Positions 1-8,121 are shown, counted from the stretch's first letter. The stretch: 64,000 bases of DNA from Rhodobiaceae bacterium UBA4490 (GCA_002389665.1 DGNO01000001.1:1-64000), one strand, 5' to 3'. Notes: generated from the sequence alone by a model not told the origin. Numbers and translations: made by a program.

Positions 1-476
1 TGATAAGCGCCTTCGAGCACGATCTGCTTCAGCCGGGACATTTCATCCGGCCCGAAGGTGAGGGGGCGCTCGACGCCCATCTTGACGCCCGTCCAGCCGT
101 TTTCATTGTGGCTTGCCGTCACCATGGCAACGGCGGGCACATCGAGCGCGAATTGCGAAAAATAAGCGACCGGCGAAAGCGCAAGGCCGATGTCGAACAC
201 CTCACAGCCCGCGCCCATCAGCCCGTTCATCAGCGCCTGCTGGATCGAGCCCGAATAGCCGCGGAAATCGTGCCCGACGGAAATTTTCGGTTCGATACCC
301 ATTTCATGGATCAGCGTGCCGAGCCCGAGGCCGAGCGCCTGCACGCCGCGCAGATTGATCTGCGAGGGAAAGAGCCAGCGCGCGTCATATTCGCGAAAGC
401 CGGTCGGCGCGACGAGCGGTGTCGTCTCGAAGGCTTCGGTATTCGGTTTGAGATCGGCGCGCGGTACGGGCAGCAT
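1..476 (-). CDS. Phosphomannomutase/phosphoglucomutase, N-terminal part (runs off the window)
   Basis: Interconverts hexose-1- and hexose-6-phosphates for cell-envelope sugar synthesis in the cytoplasm. Translating the minus strand from the ATG at 476 gives an open frame through base 1. It begins MLPVPRADLK and contains the phosphoserine-loop signature TASHNENGW near residue 117, the hallmark of alpha-D-phosphohexomutases, preceded by FREYDARW and VGHDFRGYSG. Only about 158 residues of an expected 450-500 are inside the window. The gene reads away from its neighbours and shares no operon with the protease gene 123 bp upstream. Whether it prefers mannose or glucose phosphate cannot be told from this part. 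Confidence 0.9.
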   Translation of the reverse strand, partial: MLPVPRADLKPNTEAFETTPLVAPTGFREYDARWLFPSQINLRGVQALGLGLGTLIHEMGIEPKISVGHDFRGYSGSIQQALMNGLMGAGCEVFDIGLALSPVAYFSQFALDVPAVAMVTASHNENGWTGVKMGVERPLTFGPDEMSRLKQIVLEGAY

Positions 477-599
477 GAAATCACATCCCCAATGAACTGA
501 TGAGGGGCGCCGGACGGCACCCTGAAAGAGCCGGTAAGATACAGCGAAGCGGCAGCCGGTAACAGGGGCGAAGGCCGCCTTGCCCGCTGCTCTTTGAAA

Positions 600-1295
600 T
601 TATTGTTTGAGGATGAGCCGGCTGCCTTGCACTTCCAGCGAGCGCAATTGCCCCAGAAAGCTCATGCCGAGCAGCGACTGGTCGAGCCCCTGGCTCATCA
701 CCGAGGCGCGGACATTGCGCTGGATGATGGGCCCGAGCTTGATTTCATCGAGCGTGACGCGCGCGGCAAAGGCAAGCCCGTTTGCTGTCTGATAGGGCAC
801 GGTGTAGGAAAGCTCCTGCGGCCTGAAGCCGAGCCGCCGCGCATCCTCCATGGTCAGCGCCACATCGCTCGCGCCGGTATCGACGAGAAGGCGCACATGC
901 GTGCCGTTGATCAGGGCGTCTGCGAGGAAATGCCCGTTCTGCGTCGAGGCGAGCGTGACGGTGCCCGGCCCCGTCTGCTGCGGACTTGACGGGGCAAGTT
1001 CGGAGCGCACCTGCGCGCCGAGCGTATAGAACGCGTCCCGGTAGCCATAGCCGATGATCAGACCGAGCGCGATGGTCACCCAGACGAGCGCCTGTTTCAG
1101 CGCCAGGCCCGCGCTGCCCCGCCAGCCGAGCACGAAGCTGCCCCCGACAAAGGAAAGCAGCGCCACGGCATAAACGAGGCGCATCTGCGCGTCCTCCCGG
1201 CCCAGCACGCCCGGATAGCGCGAATGAAGCACATAAATCAGCGCGGCGAGCGCGAGGCCGAAAAGGCCGAGCCATGTCCAGCGATTGTCTCTCAT
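600..1295 (-). CDS. Membrane-anchored retropepsin-like aspartic protease (TIGR02281 type)
   Basis: A 231-residue protein with three hydrophobic segments in the first about 100 residues (near 8-25, 42-60 and 67-85) followed by a single retropepsin domain. The catalytic motif LVDTGASDVALT lies near residues 136-147, and a second family motif, LLGMSFL, near 208. One domain of this type must dimerise to build an active site with two Asp residues. The domain would sit at the membrane surface, probably on the periplasmic side. Family members are common in alphaproteobacteria as clan AA proteases, but substrates are unknown. It is monocistronic and divergent from cobA. Confidence 0.85.
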   Translation of the reverse strand: MRDNRWTWLGLFGLALAALIYVLHSRYPGVLGREDAQMRLVYAVALLSFVGGSFVLGWRGSAGLALKQALVWVTIALGLIIGYGYRDAFYTLGAQVRSELAPSSPQQTGPGTVTLASTQNGHFLADALINGTHVRLLVDTGASDVALTMEDARRLGFRPQELSYTVPYQTANGLAFAARVTLDEIKLGPIIQRNVRASVMSQGLDQSLLGMSFLGQLRSLEVQGSRLILKQ

Positions 1296-1480
1296 GGGGT
1301 GAGTGTAGCCTCCAAATTATTGCCGTTTCTTTCCCTCTTTCGGGCGGATTCGAGCCTTCGGCGGTTTTCGTGATGCCGCCGGGCGGATTTTCCGGTGCTT
1401 TCCGGTTAAAGTGCGGGTCTCGCGCCAGTATCGCAGGGGCTTGCAGAGGCGGGGATAAGTGATTATTTACGTGGTGCGGT

Positions 1481-1499
1481 GTGAATTGATTTAATTCAC
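1481..1499. promoter_or_regulatory. Inverted repeat upstream of cobA
   Basis: Arms GTGAATT (1481-1487) and AATTCAC (1493-1499) are separated by 5 bp. A third half-site GTGAATTC at 1511-1518 directly abuts the cobA ATG. The position between two divergent genes suggests an operator, but no cognate regulator is evident in the window. Confidence 0.35.
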
Positions 1500-1518
1500 G
1501 CAGATAATTGGTGAATTC

Positions 1519-2448
1519 ATGGCGGCAGATATCATCCCTCTTGGTCCTTCTGGGGCGGGCGCTTCCGGTGCCCCGGCGTCTGAAAAAGACGCAGGCAGCG
1601 CGCTTGACCGCGCGGCTGAAGGCCTTGGTCTGCCTGGGTTCGAGCCTGGCTGGGTCTGGCTTGTCGGCGCCGGTCCGGGCGATCCGGGGCTGTTGACGCT
1701 CCATGCCTGGAATGCGCTCTCCCAGGCCGATGTGATTGTGTATGACGCCCTGGTGGATGAGGCGGTGCTGAAACTCGCCTCGCCGAAGGCCGCGCTCGAA
1801 TATTCCGGCAAGCGCGGCGGCAAGCCGAGCCCGAAGCAGCGCGATATTTCCGCCCGCCTTGTCGAGCTTGCCCGCGCGGGCAAGCGCGTGCTGCGGCTGA
1901 AGGGCGGCGATCCTTTCGTCTTCGGCCGGGGCGGGGAAGAGGGGCTGGCGCTTGTCGAAGCCGGCATCCCCTTCCGCATCGTGCCGGGTGTCACCGCCGG
2001 TGTCGGCGGCCTTGGCTATGCGGGCATTCCCGTCACCCACCGCGACACGAACCATGCCGTCACTTTCGTCACCGGCCACACCGCAAGCGGCAAAGTGCCC
2101 GAACATCTCGATTGGGCCGCGATCGCCAAGGGCTCGCCCGTCATCGTGCTCTACATGGCGCTTGCCCATCTGCCGCGCATTGTCGACATCCTGCGCGAAA
2201 ACGGGCGCAGCGCCGATGAGCCGGTGGCGCTAGTGCGAAATGCCACGCTAAAAGATCAGGAAACCCTGGAAAGCGATCTGGGCAGTGTCATCGCCGATAT
2301 CGAGCGCACGGGCTTCAAGGCCCCGGCCATCGTCGTCATCGGGGAAGTCGTGCGGCTGCGCCAGGGGCTCGATTGGCTGGGCGCGCTTTCCGGCAAGGTG
2401 CTCGATGCAAATCCGCTCGGCCTGAAAGCCGACCGCGACGCAGGATAA
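1519..2448 (+). CDS. cobA: Uroporphyrinogen-III C-methyltransferase (SUMT)
   Basis: Transfers two methyl groups from S-adenosylmethionine to uroporphyrinogen III to give precorrin-2, the branch point to sirohaem and cobalamin. The SAM-binding signature VGAGPGDPGLLTL lies near residue 50, followed by YDALVDEAVL, GGDPFVFGRGGEE near 120 and GIPVTHRDTNHA near 170, all typical. It is 309 residues long, with about 45 extra N-terminal residues before the methylase domain. The ATG at 1519 lacks a recognisable Shine-Dalgarno sequence and follows GTGAATTC directly, so the true start could be downstream. It is a stand-alone SUMT without the CysG dehydrogenase domain. Its stop lies 1 bp from the convergent DUF1289 gene. 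Confidence 0.92.
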   Translation: MAADIIPLGPSGAGASGAPASEKDAGSALDRAAEGLGLPGFEPGWVWLVGAGPGDPGLLTLHAWNALSQADVIVYDALVDEAVLKLASPKAALEYSGKRGGKPSPKQRDISARLVELARAGKRVLRLKGGDPFVFGRGGEEGLALVEAGIPFRIVPGVTAGVGGLGYAGIPVTHRDTNHAVTFVTGHTASGKVPEHLDWAAIAKGSPVIVLYMALAHLPRIVDILRENGRSADEPVALVRNATLKDQETLESDLGSVIADIERTGFKAPAIVVIGEVVRLRQGLDWLGALSGKVLDANPLGLKADRDAG

Positions 2449-2449
2449 G

Positions 2450-2647
2450 TCAGGTCCGCTCGCGGATTTTAAAGCCCGCCGCTTTCATGCGTTCCGGCAA
2501 GGCGGCCATGATCTCGGCCCGCTCCGGCGCGCTATAGCCGCGCCAGCCTGCAATCTCTTTCAGCTTGCGCCCGCATCCCTCGCATAGGCCGCTGCGCCCA
2601 TCGACTGCGCAGACCCCGATACAAGGGCTTTCGATTTCTTCTGCCAT
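2450..2647 (-). CDS. DUF1289 small Cys-rich protein
   Basis: A 65-residue protein matching the DUF1289 family. Four cysteines are arranged as C-x3-C (SPCIGVC) and C-x2-C (CEGCGR), followed by the family's WRGYSAPER segment, with a short C-terminal helix. Four cysteines in this spacing suggest a metal or Fe-S site, but the function is unknown. It starts only 12 bp after the cobS stop codon on the same strand, so it is probably translated from the same mRNA. The link to cobalamin synthesis may be accidental because this family turns up beside many genes. Confidence 0.85.
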   Translation of the reverse strand: MAEEIESPCIGVCAVDGRSGLCEGCGRKLKEIAGWRGYSAPERAEIMAALPERMKAAGFKIRERT

Positions 2648-2658
2648 GGCTCGCCTCT

Positions 2659-3468
2659 CTATCCGGTGAGCACCATATAGCTCGCGGCCAGAAAGGCAAT
2701 CTGGGTCGTCTCGCCGACAATGGCGAGGGAATCATGCAGAAAGGCTTTGCCCCGGCGCACGGCAAGAATGCCGGATAGAATGACACCGATGAAAGCGCCG
2801 AGCAGTCCGGCAAGCGCCGTCCAGACATAGAGCGTGAGAAAGGCGATGAGCGCGCAAAAGATCAGCGCTTGCAGCACCACGGTTTCTGTCGGCCGGTCCG
2901 GCGCGTCTTCATCCACATTATAGGCAAAGTGAAGCGCGCTGACGGGGCCGGTGTAACCGGCGGCGCTTGCCGCAATCAGCGCGGTCAGCGCAAGGCCCGC
3001 CCCGCCGATTTCTCCGAGCCCCGCAATCAGGCTCACCTTGGCAATGAGGATCAGCACGAGCGCGATCATGCCGGTGGGCGCTGCTTCCCCGCCCACCAGC
3101 CGGGGGCCTTTGGATTGGCTGGCAAGCCGGTCGATGGCTTTGACGAAAGTGCGCTCGGAAAGCGCCCCCGTCGCCGTCACCATGAGGCCCACGGCAATCG
3201 CGCCGGAAACAAGGGCTGGCAGGCCGATGCCGCTTGCCAGCAAAAAGCCGATCCCGCCGAGAAGCCCGATCAAGGCCCCGGCGAAAGGATAGGCCCGCTG
3301 GGCGCGCGGCGGCATTTCCTCCGCTTCGGGCGCGCGCAGCCGGGTCAGCGCGGAAAGGGCGCTTTTAAAGTCGGCAAAAAGGGCAGCCGGGTTCACATCC
3401 TGCCAGTGGCGAGGGCCCTGGCGCGGATCCTGGCTGTCTTCGGCATCGCTTTGGCGGTTGTGTGTCAT
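2659..3468 (-). CDS. cobS: Divergent CobS (cobalamin synthase) homologue with altered catalytic motif
   Basis: CobS joins adenosylcobinamide-GDP to alpha-ribazole (phosphate) in the inner membrane to close the nucleotide loop of cobalamin. This 269-residue protein has the family length and several membrane helices (near 63-100, 133-170, 200-235, 248-266). The family's acidic motif, normally close to TGALHEDGLADTADG, here reads TGALSERTFVKAIDR (residues 100-114). Two of the metal-binding aspartates are replaced by Arg and Lys, while D113 and a C-terminal HDSL aspartate remain. I chose ATG 3468, where homology begins, although the frame stays open to 3948 over the neighbouring gene. It may be inactive or alter specificity. 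Divergent from cobT. Confidence 0.75.
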   Translation of the reverse strand: MTHNRQSDAEDSQDPRQGPRHWQDVNPAALFADFKSALSALTRLRAPEAEEMPPRAQRAYPFAGALIGLLGGIGFLLASGIGLPALVSGAIAVGLMVTATGALSERTFVKAIDRLASQSKGPRLVGGEAAPTGMIALVLILIAKVSLIAGLGEIGGAGLALTALIAASAAGYTGPVSALHFAYNVDEDAPDRPTETVVLQALIFCALIAFLTLYVWTALAGLLGAFIGVILSGILAVRRGKAFLHDSLAIVGETTQIAFLAASYMVLTG

Positions 3469-3631
3469 ACGCAATAAGGTATAGGAACGCCCTGCACGGC
3501 GTCGATCTTTCCCTTTTGTTTCTTCAGGGTATTTTGCATCCCGTGCTCCAGATTTAGACAGGATTGCCGCCAATTCAAACTCTCCGCGCGGGGCGGAGGC
3601 GTGAAGGGCGGAAATCGGGACAGAGTTTCTT

Positions 3632-4624
3632 ATGCGCGCAGCCAGCGGACTTCCTTTCGACGACATTCGAAATCTTCTTTCCGGGCTTCCGGGCCCCGAT
3701 AAAGAAAGATGGGTGAAGACCCGCGATGAAGCGGCGGCGCGCGCCTGGCCCGTTGCAGCCTTTGGCCGCCTGGCGCCCATGGCCGAATGGCTGGCCGCCT
3801 GGCAGGCGGAAGGCCCGATGGTGCTGCGCCCCTTGCTTGCCGTTTTCGCCTCCACCCACGGCGCGGCTGCCCGCGGCCTTGCGCCCGCCGGTGAGCCGGA
3901 TACGCAAAAGCAGGTGGAGCTGATGGCGGCAGGCGGCGCGCCGGTCAATCAGATCGCGCTCGAGATCGGCATGGGACTGAAAGTCTTCGATCTCGCGCTC
4001 GATATGCCGACGCCGGATATCGGCGAGGACGACGCGCTGGACGAACCGGCCTGCGCGGCGACCATGGCCTTCGGTATGGAAGCGATTGCGGGCGGCGCCG
4101 ACCTTCTTTGCCTCGGCGCGGCGGGAAGCGGCAACCGGGCGGTGGCCGCCGCCCTTGCCGCCGCGCTTTTCGGCGGCAGAGCGGAAGACTGGCTGGAAGG
4201 TTTGATGCCCGATGTCGCGGATCCCGCCAAGGCTTTGGTCGAGGCGGCCCTGGCGCGCACGCAAGAAGGCAATGATCCGCTCGAACTGCTGCGCAAATTG
4301 GGCGGGCGTGAAATGGCGGCGATTGCAGGCGCTATTCTCGCTGCGCGCTACCAGCGCATTCCCGTGCTGCTTGACGGTTTCGTCAGCACGGCAGCGGCAG
4401 CGGTGCTCTTTAAAGCCAACCCGCGCGCGCTCGATCATTGCATGGCCGCGCATAGCGCGGGGCCTGCTCATGACCGGCTCCTGAAAGAGCTCGGCCTGAA
4501 GCCGGTCTTGAATTATGCGATCGAGGCGGAACACGGGCTGGGCGCGGCGCTTGCTGCAAGTCAGCTCAAAAAGGCCGTCGCCATTATCCAGCAGACCGCG
4601 CCGCGCGAGGACGGGAATAACTGA
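3632..4624 (+). CDS. cobT: Divergent CobT (nicotinate-nucleotide-DMB phosphoribosyltransferase) homologue
   Basis: CobT activates the lower-ligand base of cobamides by making its alpha-riboside phosphate. The 330-residue protein aligns throughout, with DPLELLRKLGGREMAAIAG at 216-234 and RIPVLLDGFVSTAAAAVL at 242-259 close to canonical. Several active-site elements are changed: the loop GEMGIGNT is GAAGSGNR (162-169), the position of the catalytic base (Glu317 of Salmonella CobT, in GEGSGAAL) is His301 in EHGLGAAL, and the N-terminal KPPGSLG motif is WPVAAFG. The ATG at 3632 has only a weak GGGACAG ribosome-binding site. It is divergent from the equally altered cobS, so the pair probably evolved together, as pseudoenzymes or with new specificity. 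Confidence 0.75.
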   Translation: MRAASGLPFDDIRNLLSGLPGPDKERWVKTRDEAAARAWPVAAFGRLAPMAEWLAAWQAEGPMVLRPLLAVFASTHGAAARGLAPAGEPDTQKQVELMAAGGAPVNQIALEIGMGLKVFDLALDMPTPDIGEDDALDEPACAATMAFGMEAIAGGADLLCLGAAGSGNRAVAAALAAALFGGRAEDWLEGLMPDVADPAKALVEAALARTQEGNDPLELLRKLGGREMAAIAGAILAARYQRIPVLLDGFVSTAAAAVLFKANPRALDHCMAAHSAGPAHDRLLKELGLKPVLNYAIEAEHGLGAALAASQLKKAVAIIQQTAPREDGNN

Positions 4625-4660
4625 CCCGCACGCCAAGAGCGTCTCACTGAGGGAAGGACT

Positions 4661-5557
4661 GTGAGCACACCGCCCGAACCATCGTCTTCCCGCCGTCTGC
4701 CCAGTCTTCTGGGCGTGGAAGCTTTTGTCGCGGTGGGCCGGGCGCAAAGTTTTTCCCGTGCCGCAGAGCAATTGAACCTCACCGTCTCCGCGCTGTCCAA
4801 GCGGGTGGCGGGGCTTGAAGCGCTGGTCGGTGAAGCGCTGTTCCTGCGCAGCGGCGCGTCGCTTTCCTTTACCCCGCGCGGCCTTTCGCTGTTTGCCGAG
4901 CTTTCTCCCATCGTCGATGAACTTGGCCGCATCCTCGCGCCGCCTGCAAAAGCGGAAAGCGGCAAACTCGTTCTGCATCTTCCAACCTCGCTTGCCGCGC
5001 TTTGGCTCATCGGTGAGCTGAGGAATTTCCATGACACGCATCCCGGCCTCGATCTGAAAATCGAAACCGGTCCCCATGTCACGCGGCACAAGCGCGGCGC
5101 GGTGGATGCCGCCATCCGCTATGGGCTCGGCAATTGGGAAGATGTGAAAGCCGAGCGGCTGATCGACGGCGCGCTTGCGGTCTTTGCGGCTGAGCCGCTG
5201 GATGGGGAAGCGCTGAGCAAAACACCGCTTCTCGGTGTCAGCGGTGCGGAAGATGCATGGCATGGCTTCTTCGATGAACTGGGCATGTCTGCCGTGCCGG
5301 GCAAGCCCCAGATTTTCGAGAACGCGCAATTGATGCTGGAGGCGGCGGCAAACGGTCTCGGCGCGGCGCTCGCCCCGCGCATTCTTGCTTTGCCGTATCT
5401 GAAGGCGGGCCGTCTTAGGCAGGCGGACTTGCCGGTGCTCGATCTTGGCCGCGCCTTTTACTTCGTTGCCGAGCCGCGCCGCTGGGAAGAACAGCCGATC
5501 CGGCAATTGCGCGAATGGCTTTGCATGCGCGCAAAGCTCGGCAATGGCGCGGTTTAA
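4661..5557 (+). CDS. LysR-family transcriptional regulator
   Basis: A 298-residue DNA-binding regulator. The N-terminal winged helix-turn-helix is clear (FVAVGRAQSFSRAAEQLNL then SALSKRVAGLE, residues about 22-53), followed by the LRFTPRG-like SFTPRGLSLF segment. The C-terminal effector-binding domain resembles the GcvA/AmpR type (TSLAALWLIGEL; AIRYGLGNW). The start is GTG at 4661, 7 bp after a GGGAAGGA ribosome-binding site. It lies 36 bp after cobT on the same strand and may be co-transcribed. The target is unknown; the crotonase gene starts 118 bp downstream on the same strand. Confidence 0.88.
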   Translation: MSTPPEPSSSRRLPSLLGVEAFVAVGRAQSFSRAAEQLNLTVSALSKRVAGLEALVGEALFLRSGASLSFTPRGLSLFAELSPIVDELGRILAPPAKAESGKLVLHLPTSLAALWLIGELRNFHDTHPGLDLKIETGPHVTRHKRGAVDAAIRYGLGNWEDVKAERLIDGALAVFAAEPLDGEALSKTPLLGVSGAEDAWHGFFDELGMSAVPGKPQIFENAQLMLEAAANGLGAALAPRILALPYLKAGRLRQADLPVLDLGRAFYFVAEPRRWEEQPIRQLREWLCMRAKLGNGAV

Positions 5558-5675
5558 CTTCGGCCGCCGCCACCTTTTCCAATTCTTCAACGCCCCGTTG
5601 CCGTGAATTCGCGCGGCCTGGCGTCCCTTCCGCTTTATCCCGGACGTGAAATCTTCACAGCGAAAGGAGAGCGTC

Positions 5676-6542
5676 ATGGAAAATACGGCAAAGACCCCCG
5701 GCTACCGCAACCTCATCGAAAGCGCCATGAGTGATGAGCGCGAACTTGTCCGGGTTAAGATCGAGGCAGGAATTGCCACCGTCACGATGGACGATCCGGC
5801 AAGCTACAATGCGCTGAGCGCCACGCTTTGCTATCAGCTGCGCGAACGCATAGAGGAAACGCTGCGCCGCCCGGATGTGGAGGTGCTTATCCTGACAGGC
5901 TGCGACCCGGCCTTTTCGGCAGGCGGTGATATGCGCCTTATGGAATTTGCCGACACGATCCTGAAAGAAGGGCGGGAAGGGGCCATCGGCATGTGGCGCT
6001 GGATCCGTTATCAGTTCGGCGGTGTGGCGCGGGCGCTGACGGGCAGCGATAAACTGTGCATCGCCGCGCTGAACGGGCCGGCCGCCGGTGTCGGCCTTGC
6101 CTTTGCGCTTGCCTGCGACATCATTGTTGCTTCCGAGCGCGCGCGGCTCGTCACGGCCTTTGCCAAGATCGGGCTTCTGCCGGAGGTGGGCACGAACTGG
6201 CTCTTCTCACGCCGCATCGGCCATCACCGTTTCATGGAGCTCTATTTGAGCGGTGAAGAGCTTTCCGCCGGGCAGGCGCATGAGTTCGGTCTCCTCAACA
6301 AAGTCGTGCCGCATGAGACGCTGCTGGATGAAGCCCGCGCCTTTGCCGCCCGTGCGCAGGCGCTGCCTGAGGGGCTGCTCTCCATGGCAAAACCTCTCAT
6401 GCGCCGGGCGGCGGATATGTCCTGGGAGGAGGCGCTCGCCATGGAGGAATATGCCGAGCCCATTTGCTTCACCACGGCGGCTCATAAAGAGGCGATCCGC
6501 GGCTTCATGAAGGCGCATCGCATAGGCAAAGGGCCGGTCTGA
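5676..6542 (+). CDS. Enoyl-CoA hydratase/isomerase (crotonase) family protein
   Basis: A crotonase-fold acyl-CoA enzyme of 288 residues. Visible motifs are the oxyanion-hole segment AFSAGGDMRLME near 80 and NGPAAGVGLAFALACD near 130. The two glutamates used by classical hydratases (Glu144 and Glu164 of rat mitochondrial enoyl-CoA hydratase) fall on Ala and Phe here, whereas GLLPEVGTNWL carries an acidic residue where isomerase-type members often do. An isomerase or another crotonase reaction is therefore more likely than simple hydration. I chose ATG 5676, preceded by GAAAGGAGA, over the in-frame start 30 bp upstream. It is followed by an acyl-CoA dehydrogenase pair. Confidence 0.85.
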   Translation: MENTAKTPGYRNLIESAMSDERELVRVKIEAGIATVTMDDPASYNALSATLCYQLRERIEETLRRPDVEVLILTGCDPAFSAGGDMRLMEFADTILKEGREGAIGMWRWIRYQFGGVARALTGSDKLCIAALNGPAAGVGLAFALACDIIVASERARLVTAFAKIGLLPEVGTNWLFSRRIGHHRFMELYLSGEELSAGQAHEFGLLNKVVPHETLLDEARAFAARAQALPEGLLSMAKPLMRRAADMSWEEALAMEEYAEPICFTTAAHKEAIRGFMKAHRIGKGPV

Positions 6543-6617
6543 CTCTGCGGCAATTTCCGCGAAGATTTTTGGCGCCGGGCTGGATATTGAAAGCGGTCGG
6601 CTTATCTTTCTTGAAAC

Positions 6618-6632
6618 CTGACACATTGTCAG
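6618..6632. promoter_or_regulatory. Perfect palindrome upstream of the acyl-CoA dehydrogenase pair
   Basis: CTGACA-CAT-TGTCAG: six-base arms with a 3-bp spacer, about 130 bp before the ATG of the large subunit. It is followed by a GC-rich hairpin (arms 6656-6664 and 6672-6680 around a T-rich loop) that could terminate the crotonase transcript. It is a plausible operator for a TetR- or GntR-type fatty-acid regulator, inferred from position and symmetry only. Confidence 0.35.
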
Positions 6633-6758
6633 TAAACTCACGGCCAATCGCCCGGCCGGGCTCCTTTTTTCGGAGCCCGGAGCCGTTTTCAGGACACGGG
6701 CAAAGAAACAGAGGAAACGCGGCGGCCCGCCGGGCGCCGGAAACTGGAGGTTGGTGCC

Positions 6759-7952
6759 ATGGATATGAGCTTTTCCCCGGAAGAGATCGCCTTCCGTGAC
6801 GAGGTGCGCGCGTTTATCGCGGATAATTATCCCCAAGAGCTGCGCGATCTGAAAACGCGCGGCGACATGACCAAAGAGCAGATCCTGATGTGGCACAGGA
6901 TCCTTTATAAGAAGGGCTGGATCGTTCCTCATTGGCCGGTCGAATATGGCGGCACGGGCTGGTCCATCACCCAGCGCTACATCTGGAACGAGGAATGCGC
7001 GCGCGCCGAAACGACGCCGCTTCTGCCCTTCGGCCTCTCCATGGTCGGCCCGGTGATCTACACTTTCGGCAATGAAGAGCAGAAGAAGCGCTTCCTGCCG
7101 GGCATTCTTTCCGGTGACGACTGGTGGTGTCAGGGCTATTCGGAGCCGGGCGCGGGTTCCGACCTTGCCAGCCTGCGCACGAAAGCCGTGCGTGAAGGCG
7201 ATCATTACATCATCAACGGCTCGAAAACCTGGACGACGCTTGCCCAGCATGCCGACTGGATGTTCTGCTTGGCCAAGACCGATCCAGACGCTAAGGCTCA
7301 GGACGCGATTTCCTTCTTCCTCATTGACATGAAGACGCCGGGCATCACCGTGCGCCCGATCATCACCATGGATGGCGGCCATGAGGTGAACGAGGTCTTC
7401 CTGGAAGATGTGAAGGTGCCGGCTGAAAACCTTATCGGCGAGGAAAACAAGGGCTGGACCTACGCCAAGTTCCTGCTCGGCAACGAGCGCTCAGGCATTG
7501 CCGGCGTCGCACGCTCGAAAAAAGCCATCGAGCGGCTGAAGAACATCGCCAAGGCGGAACTGGTGGACGGCGAGCCGCTGCTCGACCAGGAAGAGTTCTC
7601 CACCAAGATTTCCGAGGTCGAAATCGACCTGACGGCGCTGGAATTCACCGAGCTGCGCACTCTGGCTGCGGAAAGCAAAGGCCAGGGCCCGGGCCCCGAA
7701 TCGTCCATCCTCAAGATCAAGGGGACGGAGATCCAGCAGCGCATTACCGAGCTGACTTTGGAGGCCGTGGGCCATTATGGCTTCGTTTATGCCCCGCACG
7801 GACATGAACGGACGGGTAACGAATATGTACCGGGACCCGAATATGCCGCCGGTCAGTCGCAGAATTACTTCAATATGCGCAAGACCGCGATCTATGGCGG
7901 GTCCAACGAAATTCAGCACAACATTATTGCCAAAATGGTGCTGGGCCTCTAA
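6759..7952 (+). CDS. Acyl-CoA dehydrogenase, large-subunit (PimC-like) type
   Basis: An FAD-dependent alpha,beta-dehydrogenase of acyl-CoA thioesters, 397 residues. Family motifs: GYSEPGAGSDLASL near 126-139 (flavin and substrate contact), SKTWTTLAQHADW near 155-167, EENKGWTYAKFLL at 228-240 and C-terminal YGGSNEIQHNI (379-389). The position of the classical C-terminal catalytic Glu (YEGT in medium-chain enzymes) is Gly. Instead E243 in GNERSGIAG matches the helix-G position used by isovaleryl-CoA dehydrogenase. A strong GGAGG lies upstream. Paired with the following gene it resembles the two-subunit dehydrogenases acting on dicarboxylyl or cyclic/steroid acyl-CoAs; the substrate is undetermined. 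Confidence 0.9.
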   Translation: MDMSFSPEEIAFRDEVRAFIADNYPQELRDLKTRGDMTKEQILMWHRILYKKGWIVPHWPVEYGGTGWSITQRYIWNEECARAETTPLLPFGLSMVGPVIYTFGNEEQKKRFLPGILSGDDWWCQGYSEPGAGSDLASLRTKAVREGDHYIINGSKTWTTLAQHADWMFCLAKTDPDAKAQDAISFFLIDMKTPGITVRPIITMDGGHEVNEVFLEDVKVPAENLIGEENKGWTYAKFLLGNERSGIAGVARSKKAIERLKNIAKAELVDGEPLLDQEEFSTKISEVEIDLTALEFTELRTLAAESKGQGPGPESSILKIKGTEIQQRITELTLEAVGHYGFVYAPHGHERTGNEYVPGPEYAAGQSQNYFNMRKTAIYGGSNEIQHNIIAKMVLGL

Positions 7953-8010
7953 CAAAAGGGCCAGATCGCCCGGTCTCGCGCTTTAGCGAGCCGGAAAAAG
8001 AAATTGGCGT

Positions 8011-8031
8011 CCGGTCCCGCGCTGGGACCGG
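8011..8031 (+). other. Hairpin in the spacer between large and small dehydrogenase subunit genes
   Basis: CCGGTCCC, a 5-base loop, then GGGACCGG, in the 169-bp intergenic region between two genes that should be co-transcribed. There is no T-run, so it does not look like a terminator. It may protect or process the mRNA and so set subunit ratio. Confidence 0.45.
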
Positions 8032-8121
8032 TGCCAGCCGGCCCGCGAGGGGGCCCTTCGGGGCAGCGGAACCGAGACAAACAAACGCGCGTTAGGGCTA
8101 TAACGCAGGGAAGGTAGCGAG

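Noticed and set aside
745-2169. 474-codon minus-strand frame over the protease and cobA region
   Set aside because: Overlaps the protease gene in another frame and runs antisense to cobA; no recognisable domain.
3469-3631. Cobalamin riboswitch between cobS and cobT, or before cobA
   Set aside because: No B12-box-like core or the expected long structured leader was seen in either intergenic region.
3575-5677. 700-codon minus-strand open frame across cobT and the LysR gene
   Set aside because: Antisense shadow. CobT and LysR motifs read cleanly on the plus strand.
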